Shown here: piece by piece, positions 1 through 11,153 of the stretch | Position numbering within the stretch: the stretch's first letter is position 1 | Layout: each line of letters opens with the position of its first letter | NCBI GenBank assembly: GCA_022560025.1 | Contig: JAFISE010000015.1 | Span: 124,001-188,000 of the forward strand | Length of the DNA stretch: 64,000 bases | Source: Stagonosporopsis chrysanthemi | Taxonomy: Eukaryota; Ascomycota; Dothideomycetes; Pleosporales; Didymellaceae | Direction of reading: 5' to 3' | The notes under the pieces: generated by a model | The model's database searches: none | Told to the model about the DNA's origin: nothing | The model's input: the letters and a program-made list of their open reading frames with translations, nothing else | Program-made: the position numbers and the translations under genes

Positions 1-501
1 GCCACAGGCCTTGCATCGTATAGGTTCAGACCGTCTATATGTACCTTTCGTCTCGCACCCTATGCAAAGGTATGTCATCGACCACGACGACCCGGTCGGT
101 CCATCGCGGCGCGCAGCTTCGATCCGCTCTATCTCGAGCAGGCGCACGCTCCGCTCCTGTTCGGCCTGCTGGACTCGCAGTTCGACTTCGCGCTCGCGCT
201 GTTGTTCTCTTGACTCGCGTGCTGGCGACGCTTTGCGTTCGCGTTTCCCACTCTTTTCTTCTCTGTCTGAGCTAGATTCTGATTCTGCGGCTTCGTGTCA
301 GTCTGTCCCTTGTTTTTCGCGTCGGTTGTTGGTTTGGAAACCTTCAGAGCTGTCCATGCGGTGTAGAGCTTCATCCGTGTTCTCGCCTTCGGATCGGGGC
401 TGGGAGATTGATTCCCGGTGGTAAGGACTGTAGGTGCCGTTGGGTGGGGGAGGAGTTGGTTCCATTGCGTTTGTCCAGGCTGCGGCGGAGTGCGTACTCA
501 T
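1..501 (-). CDS. Rpb12/RPABC4-type zinc-ribbon protein, 3' end cut by window edge
   Basis: The reverse strand at the window edge reads TYLCIGCETKG, then RRSEPIRCKACG. This is the CxxC...CxxC zinc ribbon of the small subunit shared by RNA polymerases I, II and III (Rpb12, yeast Rpc10), in which the second pair is normally followed by a short basic tail; that tail lies off-window. The proposed model has exon 1 at 501-342 (start MSTHSAAAW) and exon 2 from 284 to 1, with a 57-bp intron that keeps phase and joins to MDSSEESESSSD. Family members are usually about 45-75 aa with the ribbon close to the start. Here roughly 130 charged, Glu/Arg-rich residues precede it, and the ribbon is divergent. Translation might instead begin at the ATG just before TYLCIG (81-79). 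The ribbon call is fairly firm; the N-terminal extension and the intron, whose donor is the weak GTTTCC, are uncertain. Confidence 0.55.
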
Positions 502-885
502 GTCGATTGACTGCTGAGCACGCACCGTGGATGTCACACTTTTTTTTGTTTTCGAAGTGTAGTAAGATTGGTCATGAAAAAAAATCAGCAAAGCAGATCA
601 AGATTTGGTTTGCTTCGTTGGTCCTCAATGCTACGATAGAGAAGTCTACGTATTGTAGAGGGTAAACAAAGGGATTGTCATGTGCTTATCGTGGGTTGCG
701 TGCCTCGAGTGATGGTTGGTCGCACACTATAGGGTTAGAACAAAGGGAGCCACCTAAGGCGGAATCAATTGAGAGATCATAGTGAACCCCTCGAATTTTT
801 GTTACACCCAGATGATCGCTGCTGATGCTATATTTTGTACAGGACGTCCAACTAGGGCTGCGGCCAAATGTCATTTTCCGCTGAT
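502..885. other. intergenic, no supported gene
   Basis: This is the presumed upstream region of the Rpb12-type gene and the 3' flank of the cardiolipin synthase gene. Only short unsupported open frames are present, and no RNA gene or convincing promoter element was recognised. Confidence 0.5.
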
Positions 886-2198
886 TCAAGACTTCTTCTG
901 TTCTCCTTCCACCTCATCTTTGGAAGATCCACGCAACCATAGAGCCGCCGCGACTGCAATGAACGCTCCGTAGCTGGTGAGCATGATCATTCTACCGCGC
1001 AGACCCTGCTTCCTCTTAAGCTCCTCGTTGCCCCCCAAAATCTTGACTGCATCTTTCTTCCATGTGTACTCCAAGCCACTGTACAACGTCGTGCTAGCAA
1101 CTACAGCGGAGAGACCTGTCACAATGTTTTTTACGCCAGCCTCACCACCGAGAATATCTTGAATAGACATCAAGAATCCGCCTGCAGCGGACGAGATCGC
1201 AGCAGGGTCGTGAAGAAGGTTTGTGCAAAGAAGCGTGCCGAGTAGACTGAGTTGGAGAAAGGTGTTGAACTTTGAGATCTGCGTGGGATGCACTTCTGCG
1301 CTGGGTAGACTGAAGTCCCAGTACCTTGCCATAGTTTTCGGTGCTGGTAGAGAAGCGTATCGGTAATAGAACGCGGAAACTGCGAGACTGACGTCGCGAC
1401 CAAGAATGATGATAGCGAGCGGTGCTGCCATGCTCCCGTTGACTGCGAGACAAGTGACAAGCGTCGTCATGAGGAGTTTGTCAGCCATCGGGTCGACGAC
1501 GCTGCCAACAACTGTTTGGAGTTTCCATTTCCTAGCTATCCAACCGTCCAGGAGATCGGAGAATGCTGCGTAGGTGAAGAGGGAGAAGGCGGCAAGATGC
1601 TGATTGTGGACGATGAGGTACCCAACGACTGGAGTCGCTATTAGGCGCGTGAAGGTGAGGAAGTTGGGTATGTTGTAGATCTGTTCATGGCGTTGTGACG
1701 GCGTGTCCAATTTCAGCGTGGATTTTAAAGTAGCTGCTACTTTTGCCGTCGCTGACAAGCTATCGGTCTGAGGTCATAGAGTCAGCGGTATTCAAGATGT
1801 TAAAGGACATATTGCCTTATGTTGCTATTGATAGCAGGACTATGACCTGGGCTCACAACTTGTGGTAATCTTTGCACGCAATTCCACCGACGGTACCTTG
1901 TGGATACACACAACAACATCACGAGCTGATATGTAGTTCGCAAGACTCATGAGTCTATGAAGATGAATGAAGGGACAGGCACAACACGGTGATTGGACGT
2001 GACAAGAGAACAACCTACCTCTGGCTTTTGTCCGGACAAGGCCTGAGAGGCGGCCTCTTTTTCAGCTTTGCGTTCAGCATCAAGTCTGCATGAGGTGCTG
2101 AACACACTGGATCGCTGCAGAGAAAGCAGACCTTTGCTACTTTGGGTCAGGAGTGCCGGTCGTTGGCTTGCGCTGTAGTTACGGGCCCAGCAGCACAT
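886..2198 (-). CDS. CRD1: cardiolipin synthase (CMP-forming), mitochondrial
   Basis: This is a CDP-alcohol phosphatidyltransferase that joins phosphatidylglycerol and CDP-diacylglycerol into cardiolipin at the mitochondrial inner membrane. Exon 1 is 2198-2019 and exon 2 is 1767-886; they are joined in phase 0 (donor GTAGGT, acceptor CTCAG) and give about 353 aa. The family signature D-x2-DG-x2-AR-x8-G-x3-D-x3-D is complete in DLLDGWIARKW...GSVVDPMADK, at about residues 131-154. Hydrophobic segments before and after it fit a multi-pass enzyme. Exon 1 encodes an Arg/Ser-rich, acid-free start (MCCWARNYSASQRP) typical of a mitochondrial presequence. The open frame continues upstream, so a longer start (2315 or 2405) cannot be excluded. 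A small plus-strand ORF starts in the same CATG. Confidence 0.88.
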
Positions 2199-2349
2199 GG
2201 CACGACGTGAGGAGAAAGGGAGAAAAGATTGGTTGGTCCTCGTCCGCGCCACCGCTCGCGAACCGCCCGAAGACCTGCACATGAACGCGCTGGAGGTTGT
2301 CGATATCCTGCACGCCATTGAGAAGTTGATCAAGAGCGTGGACTCTTGA
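2197..2349 (+). CDS. possible 50-aa small protein, head-to-head with CRD1
   Basis: This short ORF starts MARREEKGRKDW and ends KLIKSVDS. After residue 12 its composition looks protein-like, with an amphipathic Leu/Ile/Val helix in the second half (NALEVVDILHAIEKL) and G/C-ending codons. Its ATG shares the palindrome CATG with the proposed start of the cardiolipin synthase gene on the other strand, so the two cannot both have normal separate leaders unless one really starts elsewhere or has an upstream exon. No family is recognised. It could be a microprotein, the last exon of a gene whose earlier exons were missed, or chance antisense coding in GC-rich sequence. Confidence 0.3.
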   Translation: MARREEKGRKDWLVLVRATAREPPEDLHMNALEVVDILHAIEKLIKSVDS

Positions 2350-2572
2350 TGTGGTCGATTGCAAGGCTTCGACGCGCCTGCAGCAGGTGAGCATGGGCAT
2401 GCCAAGGCTGCCCAAACGAGAAACAGCTCACGATACCACTACGAAGGCATCCAACATCCAACAGTCACACGTCACGCTTTGCTGACTTGGCCGAACTTGC
2501 AAAGTGCAATTTCTTACGAACAACGACAATCTCTCCCATTCAGCGACACACCAATAGGCCGTGAGTGCGCGA

Positions 2573-2604
2573 CTGCAGGCTGCAGGCTGCAGGCTGCAGG
2601 CTGC
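2573..2604. repeat. GGCTGCA heptamer repeat, about 4.5 copies
   Basis: A perfect tandem array of a 7-bp unit (CTGCAGG read in phase) lies in non-coding sequence. There is no sign of a function. Confidence 0.8.
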
Positions 2605-3058
2605 TTTGGAGGGCTCTCGATCGTGATTGTGCAGTATCTGCATCAACGGCCTCGATCACCAATACTGGCATCTTCTAGGAAGCGCAAACTGCCTAAAGAT
2701 GCGTCGCTCCTCTTCGGTTAAGCTCATTGCAGTTACAAGTGCTTATGGTGAGCGCCGGTCGTGATCGATCACAGTATCCCCAGCTTACTCGCAGTCGACA
2801 ATGGCAATATCCAAGATGGAATCCACGTTACTAAACGCTGCTAGACGTTCTAGCAGCAAAGCATATATCTTTTGCGATTATAGCAACTACCAGCTCCAGC
2901 CATGAGAGCAACTGGAGACGCTGCGATCATACGTCCAGACGGGTCGAACGGGTATGGACGTCAGGACGATTATTCGGACCAGCACTGCAGAGTCTTCGTC
3001 CACATTCACATCTCCGGCTCGATCGTTCCACTGCTCATAAAGTGGCGAATCACTTACG

Positions 3059-3167
3059 GCTTGCCACAACTGTCATCTGTCCTGGAATGCGAACTGAAGC
3101 CCCTGAGATGTGGATAGTTAAAGGCAATGTCTGTAACCTATGCACGAGGGTGAACCTTACTTGCGAG
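3059..3167 (+). pseudogene. decayed Zn2Cys6 transcription factor DNA-binding motif
   Basis: Three frames in succession spell the parts of a fungal binuclear zinc cluster. ACHNCHL is at 3059-3079, KPLRCG followed by a stop is at 3097-3117, and VCNLCTRVNLTCE is at 3129-3167. In an intact motif the pattern CxxC-x6-C...CxxC-x6-C lies in one frame, and the last part here (CxxC-x6-C followed by E) is a typical second half. The order and spacing match, but at least two frame changes and a stop separate the pieces, so this reads as a relic rather than a working gene. It is part of a gene-poor stretch in which further broken frames continue downstream, and the extent of the dead gene cannot be set. 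Chance similarity is possible. Confidence 0.4.
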
Positions 3168-6100
3168 CTTATAGAACCAGGTTCCGCTGTCAATATCGAT
3201 CAAGGGTCTACGATCTACAGACAGCCCCGGGTACTGGCCTCGCTCTGCCTACCTGGGTCAATATGCAAGCCCTGCATTGCCAGTAGATCTGCAAATGGTC
3301 TTGAACGTGACTGGGACTTACACTTTCAAGCATGACACTACAGACTACGAAATAGGAACAATGCGCCGCATGAGCCGGAGTCACTCGACCCGCCCAATGA
3401 GCAATGAATCTCGATGTGGGTGCAATTGCCATAGCACGACTCAGATACTGTGTAGTTCTGAGGAAAGATCAACTGAACCTTCACACGGTTCCACATTTGG
3501 TATCTCAGCTATCGATTCCATATACCTTTGCTAATCTCCGAGGAAGAATCACCAACTTGGGTCCACAGTCTTCCGTTTAGGTCAGAAAAGTATCAACTTT
3601 CCCTATTTCGCGGTCGTCTGAAACCAAGACATCCAGGAAAAGTTCGCCCCAACTGTGGCGCTCTCGCAGACACGCGAACCACATCCCCCATCCTGGTACG
3701 GGCCGCATCTTCTCTGAGATCTACCGACGTTTTCCCACTTAAAGTTCGGGTCTGATGTAGCGCGTCATGTGTCGTGCATAGAGTCTGGCACTAAAGGCAA
3801 GCTGGTGGACTCGCTTGCTGGTCGACCACATGGCCGCTAAGAAACCTTAAGGAAAATCCGGTCAACGAATCCTTCGGAGCTCATGGCATAAATCTGGAGA
3901 GAGCTTGGCCAGGCCAGTAGACGCATCGATAGAACACGACCAGAAGGACTTGGCCGCATGCGGAAGCCTGCAAGCGAAGTCTCAAACTATGACAGACGTT
4001 TTCCTTTGAACGTTATTATGCACGAGGTTGCCAAAGCTTCCGAGATGCCATCGACACTCAATCGATCTAAACGTATGCTGCACGTAGTTGCCGGCGGCTC
4101 GACATCATCTTCCGCGATGGCCAATGTGCACTCGAACACATGGGACCCTTCTGCATGTGACGGAATCATCTGAAACTCCCGCGAGTCTGATACACGGTTT
4201 TGTATTCTGAAGCAGCGGAAGCAGATCAGGGACATCAAACACGCCCTGCATCTGAGCCCTGGACCTCTTCTTCCGCGGCGTTATTGATCAACGTACGTTT
4301 GTGGCCACTGCTGCTGGAGCACATTGATATGACATGCAATGATGCAACACACCGTCGGTGAAAGTAGCCGCCCGCTTCACTTGCAAGGCTTGCTAATTGG
4401 GTTTGTGGAATCTGCCATGATCAGAAATTGAAACGCAAATACACACAGTGAAAAGCTATACGACGTATCCAGCATTCACACCGGATGGCACACACCGGAT
4501 GGATCGGCGACGTGTTCGGACTTACGACTACTCGCTATCGCTGCATGCGTACCGACTCGCCCAACATCGTCTACCAGATTACCCAACGGTGGAGAAGGGG
4601 AGAGTGATAGGCCTAATAGCATTGGAATCGAATGAGCTCGTAGCCACAGCTGGAGCACATGACTTATCTCAATACTAACCGGCTTACAACGTCCCAGCTA
4701 ACGATCATGGTTGAAACTTTATCACTTCTTTCACGGCCACAGGAGCGGCCAGTGCAATGGCGCACCAGCAATGTGCCATTACGCATACAGAAAGATAGGT
4801 CCGAGCGACAGCATGCTTTCTTTTTAGTGAGACCCTCTGTCTTCTAGCGAGCATCCTGACATCCCGTTCGAGCAGATGGAGGAGCGTGGATGGGTTTCAG
4901 GAGAGCCACTCCAGCCCCCGCTAACGCAGGTACAGGCTCCTACGACCCAAAACGATACTTGCTCCGATGGGAGCATCAACGCCGGCAAGTGCGAGAACTT
5001 GTTTTCGCGAACGGCACTGCAGATACTTGCCGCAATGCACAAGCTTTCGCGGGTAGTATGCACGAGGACTAACAGATTCCCATCTTTCGACATTCCGCAC
5101 TACACTTGGTTGTAGTGCGGTGCCTTCAGCTTCCGAAACAAGCCTACCAGAACTCTCAGCGCTCGGTGACATTTCAAATATCGCACCGCACAGTTCGAGA
5201 CCAATCAGCTCAGCGAGTCATACGCGAAGAGAAAGATCGGATGGGCTTGTCGTTGGCCATTCCTCTAGTTTCGCAGCCGAAGCAGAATTAGCAAGCACAA
5301 CATCTTCGAGGATGGGAGCAAGCTGCATGCATGTACCGAATACACCGAAACGTGGGGTTTGTGACGACCTTTGCCAACTGCATGAAGGTGGTGACGGCAC
5401 CAAGCTGCAAGTCGACAATTGCGAGCCGGCGCTTGCACTCGAAGGGTAGGCTCACCGGCCGTTGTTCATTCGATGACTCGCGCGTGCGACAAAACGGCTA
5501 GAACGACTGTACTAGCTAAAAGCAAATCTGAAACGGCTTCAACCACGCTCTCACTGGCCTGGTAGGCAGCGTTACGCTGCACAAACGGTCCTGCAATTGA
5601 CGATAGAGCAGCGAGCATCGCTGTCTGAGTGAAGCCTGAGAACGCAAGTGCATATTACGCAGATGGGCATGCGATTTGTCATGGCAAATGCTGGTAGACT
5701 ATGTACAGAGGGCGAGATGTGAAGAGAACCAGTGGCCACTCCCGCTGGCCGAGGACGAAGCGTGTTTCAGAGCGATGATCAAACGATGCTTCATGGCTGC
5801 TTCTGCTGGTTCCTGCGTCTTGACGCACTCGCATCATCGGTTGAGCAGCCACAACTAGGTAGATGGCTTCAGCAGACGGGCTGGAGGGCATCGATGGTGA
5901 TGGCATGCCCGTGTGATGGTGACGGCACAGCGTGCGCCCACCCTGGCAGCCACCGGCATTCGCAGACAGAGAAAAGGGAAGATTTGGCGGCGCTTGCCGG
6001 TGTGTAGGTGGGCCGCCAGCGCGACCTCAGACTGGCCTGGCATGCAGCGCGAATTTGCATGATAGCAGAACAACTTGTATTGACTGGGAAAGTCCGGGCG

Positions 6101-7268
6101 ACAGCGGAGACAGTGACAGCGCGAAATGGATGGGGGACAGGGCAGCAGGAGGAGGGAGGTTGCGGCATCGCACAGGGCCAGCGGCGCTCGCTCGCCGGTC
6201 ACAACCATGGTACCGGCACGGCTGCAGACAAGCAGCTGACAGCGCGCGCACGAGGCGGCTCTCACGTCGGCAGCACGGCGTGGTGTTGAGGCGACATGTG
6301 CAGGCGGATCTGCCTTCACACGGCCAGTTGCGTCAGTTTAGCTTTGGGCTGGTGAGGTTGCAGCAAGCGACGGACCGCGTTGATCTGGTCGAGGACTCGG
6401 CGCAGCTGTCCGTTTGAGCATGGCGTGGCGAGCAGGCCGGGCAGGTGCTCGTAGCGAGCGGGGCATTCGGGGCAAAGCGAACAACCGCGAGCAGAGGGCG
6501 CCGTGGTAGCCCGGCAGCGCGCAGAGGGCTGGGTGCATGATGCCGTCAACGAGGCCGCGCAGGGAAGGACAGCCTGGCAGGCATGGTGGGGTGCGCGCGA
6601 CGACGGGGGCGCAGGGGAGACTGGAGACTGATCCACCGCTACTGGGCGCGCTCGCAGCGAGGCATGGCCGGCCGCCGGTGGCCAGGTGCCAGCCACTCTG
6701 GAGTCTGGAAAGCTGGCAAGCTCCTGGCGCACCTCGGCGCTAGGGCAATTGACCCTCGACGGTGGAGTGGGTGCTGCTGCTGGGCGCCCACCGTCCGCGC
6801 AGCACGGCCGTCCCACGAGTCGCCCGCACGCCAGAGTGCGAGTGCGGGCCTCGAAATAGATTGGTGGCAGGGGTCTGCAGGCGGGCGCAGAGGCCAATGG
6901 CCAAGGCCCTGCTCAAACACCGCTAGGCCAGCAGAGACCAGAGCCCAGGGCGTTTCAGCGCTGCGACACTTTAACCTGCCGCTTTCCCTCCCAGACGTCG
7001 TTTCGCATCCCCAGCCCGTCACGTCTGCTCGCTCACCCGCCCGTCGACACTGCTTGCCATACCTTTCCTTCTCATTTAACACGTCTCAAACCGTCGCTGG
7101 CCGATATCTCTTTCGCTTTGCGCTTCAACTCTTGTTGTTCCAACCTGGCAGGCCCTTCACCGCGCTTTCCCCTCGCGTTCCCACAGCTCCTCTGACCCAT
7201 CACGTCACCGACGTCGGACCTCCCCGGCCCCAAACACCCGTCTACAGAGGGACGTGTTGCCGCGCAGC

Positions 7269-9720
7269 ATGTTTCCCACCAGCCAGATGGCCCCACCTCA
7301 GGCGCGCTCTGTCGCGCCCGAGACCTTCCTCCTCGACCAGGACGCACAGCAAAGCCTGCCGCCAGACAGCATCGTCGCCCTGCAGCAGGTCGACAACCGT
7401 ACGTCCGTCCCGCACCCGTGCCGCCGCTGCGCATCGCTCTAGCTGCCTGCGATCCTGCCTGCGATCCTGCCTGCGATCCTGCCTGCTAACCCCGCTGCAG
7501 TCAAGTACTTCCTCATCTCCGCCCCCGTCGACTGGCAACCAGACCAGTACATCCGCAGGTTCCTCCTGCCCACAGGCGAATACGTCTCCTGCGTTCTATG
7601 GTAAGTGCGCGTGCTGTTCGCGCCCACAGCAGCAATGTTGACCGGCCTCCAGGAACAACCTCTTCCACATCTCAGGCACCGACATTGTGCGATGCCTGTC
7701 CTTCAGATTCCAGGCCTTTGGCCGCCCCGTCAAGAACTCCAAGAAGTTCGAGGAGGGCATTTTCTCAGACTTGCGCAACCTCAAGTCCGGCACAGACGCG
7801 TCGCTGGAGGAGCCCAAGAGCGCCTTCCTTGACTTCCTGTACAAGAACAACTGCATCCGCACTCAGAAGAAGCAAAAGGTCTTCTACTGGTACAGCGTAC
7901 CGCACGACCGCCTGTTCCTCGACGCGCTGGAGCGCGACCTGAAGCGCGAGAAGATGGGACAGGAGGCCACCACCATGGCTGTCAGCGAGCCCGCGCTCTC
8001 CTTCGAATTCGACTCGTCGCAGTCCCTCTTCGAGCAGCTCACCAAGGCGCAACAGACCAACTCGTCGTCTTTCAACAACAACGTACAACCGTCATACCAG
8101 CACCAGCACCAGCACCAGCACCCCCACCAACATCAGCATCAGCCGTCGCCCGCGCCTGACATGATGTCGAGAGAGTCAATGCCACCTCCGCAAATGGTCC
8201 CCGTCGCTCAGCACATGCCCCAGCAGCAGCAGCAGCCCATGCACCACCAGCCCGTACACCACCAGCCCGTGCACCAGCCCGTGCACCACCAGCAGCACGA
8301 GGATCCCATGGTTCAGTATCACCAGCAGATGTCCATGGCACCATCCATGCCACCGACAATGCAGCCCACTGTCATGAAGAGCCGAGAGCGCGAGTTCAGC
8401 ACGTCCCTGCAGTACGACCGCAACGGCATCCCGCTCTCACAGGTGCACCAGCGCCACAGCTCGATGCCCGCCTACATGGAATACTCGCCAGCGCCCTCTT
8501 TCGTCTCGTCGCATTACGAGGACTACAGCACGCGCGGCATGTCTTTCGAGCCTCTGACCCCACCGCAGCACCAGATCGGCCTGGGTGCCGAGCCAGCGTA
8601 TATTGCCAACGAGGACACTGGCCTGTACAGCGCCATCCCCGACCTTCCCGTACCCAACTCCTTCAACCCTCTGATGAACATTCCACCATCAAACCTGATG
8701 GGCCCTGGCTACCCAGTCTCGAGGCCGTTTGCGCCGGGCAACGTCTACTCTGTCATTGAGGGCTCGCCGACATACAAGCAGCGCAGGAGGCGTTCGTCTC
8801 TTTCCGCCGGCATCACTGCCGCGGTCGCTGCCGCTGGCAACGCACACCAGGCTCACCGTCAGAGCGATCTGAGAAGGTCCATGTCGGTCAACCCAGTCCC
8901 TGAGGCCGATGAGTCGCAGCACAACTCGCCGTCGCCCAACGGTGCGAGCTACGCCCAGCCCATGCCAGAGGCCAAGGCGCTCGTCGACATCTCGCGTCAA
9001 GGCACACCTCTGAACACTGTTGAGGAGAGCCCTGAGCCTCAGCCGGCGATGCTGCACCACGACGACCTGAACAGCATGGTGAACGGTGAGCTGTTCGAGA
9101 CCCCCCTCCAGCATAGCGCCGTTGCTCGTGCGGCAGGCGCCCCTGTATACCGACGCGCGCGCAGTGCTACCATGATGGAGATTGGTCCCTACCCCCAGAA
9201 GTCCCACTCGTGCCCCATTCCCACATGCGGCAGGCTGTTCAAGAGATTAGAGCATCTCAAGAGGTAAGCGCCTACCCTTCCCCTCATTTCCTTCGATAGG
9301 TTCTGGAGGCCCCAATCATTTTCGTGCATTGACGCTGACGACCTGGCGCTTAGGCACGTGCGTACCCACACACAAGAACGGCCGTATGTCTGCCCGCTGT
9401 GCAACAAGGCTTTCTCACGCTCGGACAACCTTGCCCAGTAAGCCGCCGTCATCACTCTCTGAATCAACTAGCTAACGCAACTCAGACATCGTCGCACACA
9501 CGAGCCCCGCCCCGATGGCGAGCTTGTTGAGGACGTCAACGAGGAGGACCTCGATGGCGAAGACGACCTCAACCTGGAAGAGGACTCGCCGACATCTGGC
9601 AACGAGTACCTCAACAGCGTGCACAGCGTGCCCGCGACGTACGCCGACATTCCGGGCCCTGGGCTCGGCATGGGCGCTGCCATGGCCACACCGCAGCAGC
9701 TGATGGCCAGCCACTACTAG
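7269..9720 (+). CDS. ste12: Ste12-type transcription factor with two C2H2 zinc fingers
   Basis: This is the target transcription factor of the mating and invasive-growth MAP kinase pathway. The filamentous-fungal form (SteA) has an N-terminal homeodomain-like STE domain and C-terminal C2H2 fingers. The exons are 7269-7398, 7501-7600, 7653-9263, 9354-9437 and 9486-9720, giving 719 aa with all phases consistent. The STE domain runs from about residue 44 to 155 (KYFLISAPVDWQPDQYIRRF...KKQKVFYWYSVPHDRLFLDAL). A Gln/His/Pro-rich stretch follows (encoded at 8090-8310), then a long disordered middle. The fingers CPIPTCGRLFKRLEHLKRH and CPLCNKAFSRSDNLAQH lie near residues 596-648 and are split by two introns, as is common in SteA genes. 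The tail is acidic (EDVNEEDLDGEDDLNLEED). The pyrimidine-rich leader suggests strong upstream control. Confidence 0.95.
7443..7486 (+). repeat. 12-bp tandem repeat inside ste12 intron 1
   Basis: The unit CTGCCTGCGATC is repeated 3.7 times without error and runs directly into the branch-site-like CTAAC and the acceptor CTGCAG at 7500. The array occupies almost half of the 102-bp intron. Confidence 0.85.
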
Positions 9721-10567
9721 ACGGTTGCCAACGGCTGTCTTCATTGATGTCTTATCACGATACAAGCATTTGGCGCTGGGCGAACCTCGGTAGAGTGGCT
9801 GCATTCTTCTTTTTCTTATTGATTCCCTAGATCAGGTTTCTTCTTCTCATTCCCAGCATCTTACGATGTCTGCATTGCACCGCGTCGCATCATTTCTTCG
9901 GTATTGGCTGTCACGAACACGAGTACCCCCTTTTGTTTTTGCTTTTCCCTGGCAGCTAGCCTCACTTTTTTTCCCCCTCGTGGGCGCATTTCCTGTTGGC
10001 ATACGAGCGATTTTTTCCCGCAAAGAGTCGGACGATGCGAGTTGGCGCTGATGGCCGTTCCGCGCACCCTGTTGGTCGCTGCGTCTTTCTTGTGGATAGG
10101 ATACCATGGTTGAGAGCGCCGCGCAAGCCGCGTGTGCGTGTATAATATTGCAACAATGCAGATCGCTTATCCGCGACTTTTCTCTTTTTCTTTTTCCCGA
10201 ATGATCGTAATGAGAGTGATTGTCCTGTGCCCGACTTTGACTTTGCGGTGCATGACGTGAGACAGCGTTGCCGTGCCGCTGTGCCACTGCCACTGCCACT
10301 GCCACCGTGCTGCTTGCTGATCGGGTTGGTCGCTGGCCGGGTTGGCTGCTGACCGCGTTGGTCGCTTTGTTCAGGCCTCCACCACCATCCCTTCCCTTTC
10401 CCCTCTCCTCTCCTATCCTCTCCTCTCCTGCCCTCTATGTACTCGACTGCACTCTATGTACTCGATCCCCGCTACTCGATCCCTAAGTACAATACCGCAC
10501 CGCACCGCACCGCATCGCATCGCATCGCAGTCCCGCACGAACCTTGACTTCACCTCTACGGCTGGAG

Positions 10568-10592
10568 TGTATGTGTGTGTGTGTGTGTGTGT
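10568..10592. repeat. (TG)n microsatellite
   Basis: About 12 uninterrupted TG dinucleotides in non-coding sequence. Confidence 0.9.
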
Positions 10593-10781
10593 TGCGGGAG
10601 GAGGATCGCCCTTCCCTTTCCCTTCCTCACACCCCCTGTCTTCCCCACTTTTCCCGTTTTCGCGCGCGCTGCTCGTTCCCATTCCTCCCGTGTCAGGAGC
10701 GGTCTGTGTGGGGGCGCTGCGTGTGGATGCTGCGTGTGGTTCGCTGGCGGTTGGAGACGGGGGGAGGGTGGAAGGGGGTGG

Positions 10782-10813
10782 TGGATGTGGATGTGGATGT
10801 GGATGTGGATGTG
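10782..10813. repeat. (GGATGT)n microsatellite
   Basis: About five copies of the hexamer GGATGT in G-rich non-coding sequence. Confidence 0.85.
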
Positions 10814-11153
10814 AAAGGGGAGGTTGATGGGGGGTATAGGAGGAGGATCGGGAATCGGTAATGTGGTGTGGTGTGTGCGGTGTATGGCGAGGTGGGTTAT
10901 GTGGTGTAACAAGGTATAGAAGAAGTAGTATGGTATAGTAGAAGTAGTATAGTATAGTACAGCGGGCTATATCCTACAAACAACCGCACGACACAACGTC
11001 GCGCATGCACCGCATAAAATGTAACCGAGTCCAAGCTCAGTCCTGCCAAAACGCCGCCGATGCAATCGAGACCAACACACACACGCCCCAGACTCCCATC
11101 CTGCACGATACGATACGCTACGATCCAACATCCGCTCGAGGCGAAACAAAGCA

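Larger units (their letters stand above)
2350..7268. other. gene-poor stretch and long ste12 upstream region
   Basis: Nearly 5 kb without a well-supported intact gene. All open frames are short, or are overlapping GC-rich shadows between 5.9 and 7.6 kb. It holds a heptamer repeat (2573-2604) and a frame-broken zinc-cluster motif (3059-3167). Weaker protein-like strings in changing frames at about 3930-4010 and 4970-5050 could belong to the same dead gene. The last few hundred bases before 7269 are pyrimidine-rich and look like the transcribed leader of ste12. Confidence 0.5.
9721..11153. other. intergenic 3' flanks of ste12 and MTO1 (convergent)
   Basis: No gene was recognised. The stretch is rich in simple sequence: C/T tracts, CGCAC/CGCAT pentamers (10495-10530), a TG dinucleotide run (10568-10592) and a GATGTG hexamer run (10782-10813). 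Open frames here are products of these repeats. Confidence 0.6.

Noticed and set aside
298..591. 97-codon reverse frame as a complete small protein
   Set aside because: Its stop lies inside the proposed intron; splicing joins it in phase to the zinc-ribbon exon.
6583..7641. 352-codon plus-strand open frame before and across the start of ste12
   Set aside because: It runs through ste12 exons 1 and 2 and their introns in a different frame, is low-complexity (Ser/Arg/Pro), and conflicts with the well-supported gene.
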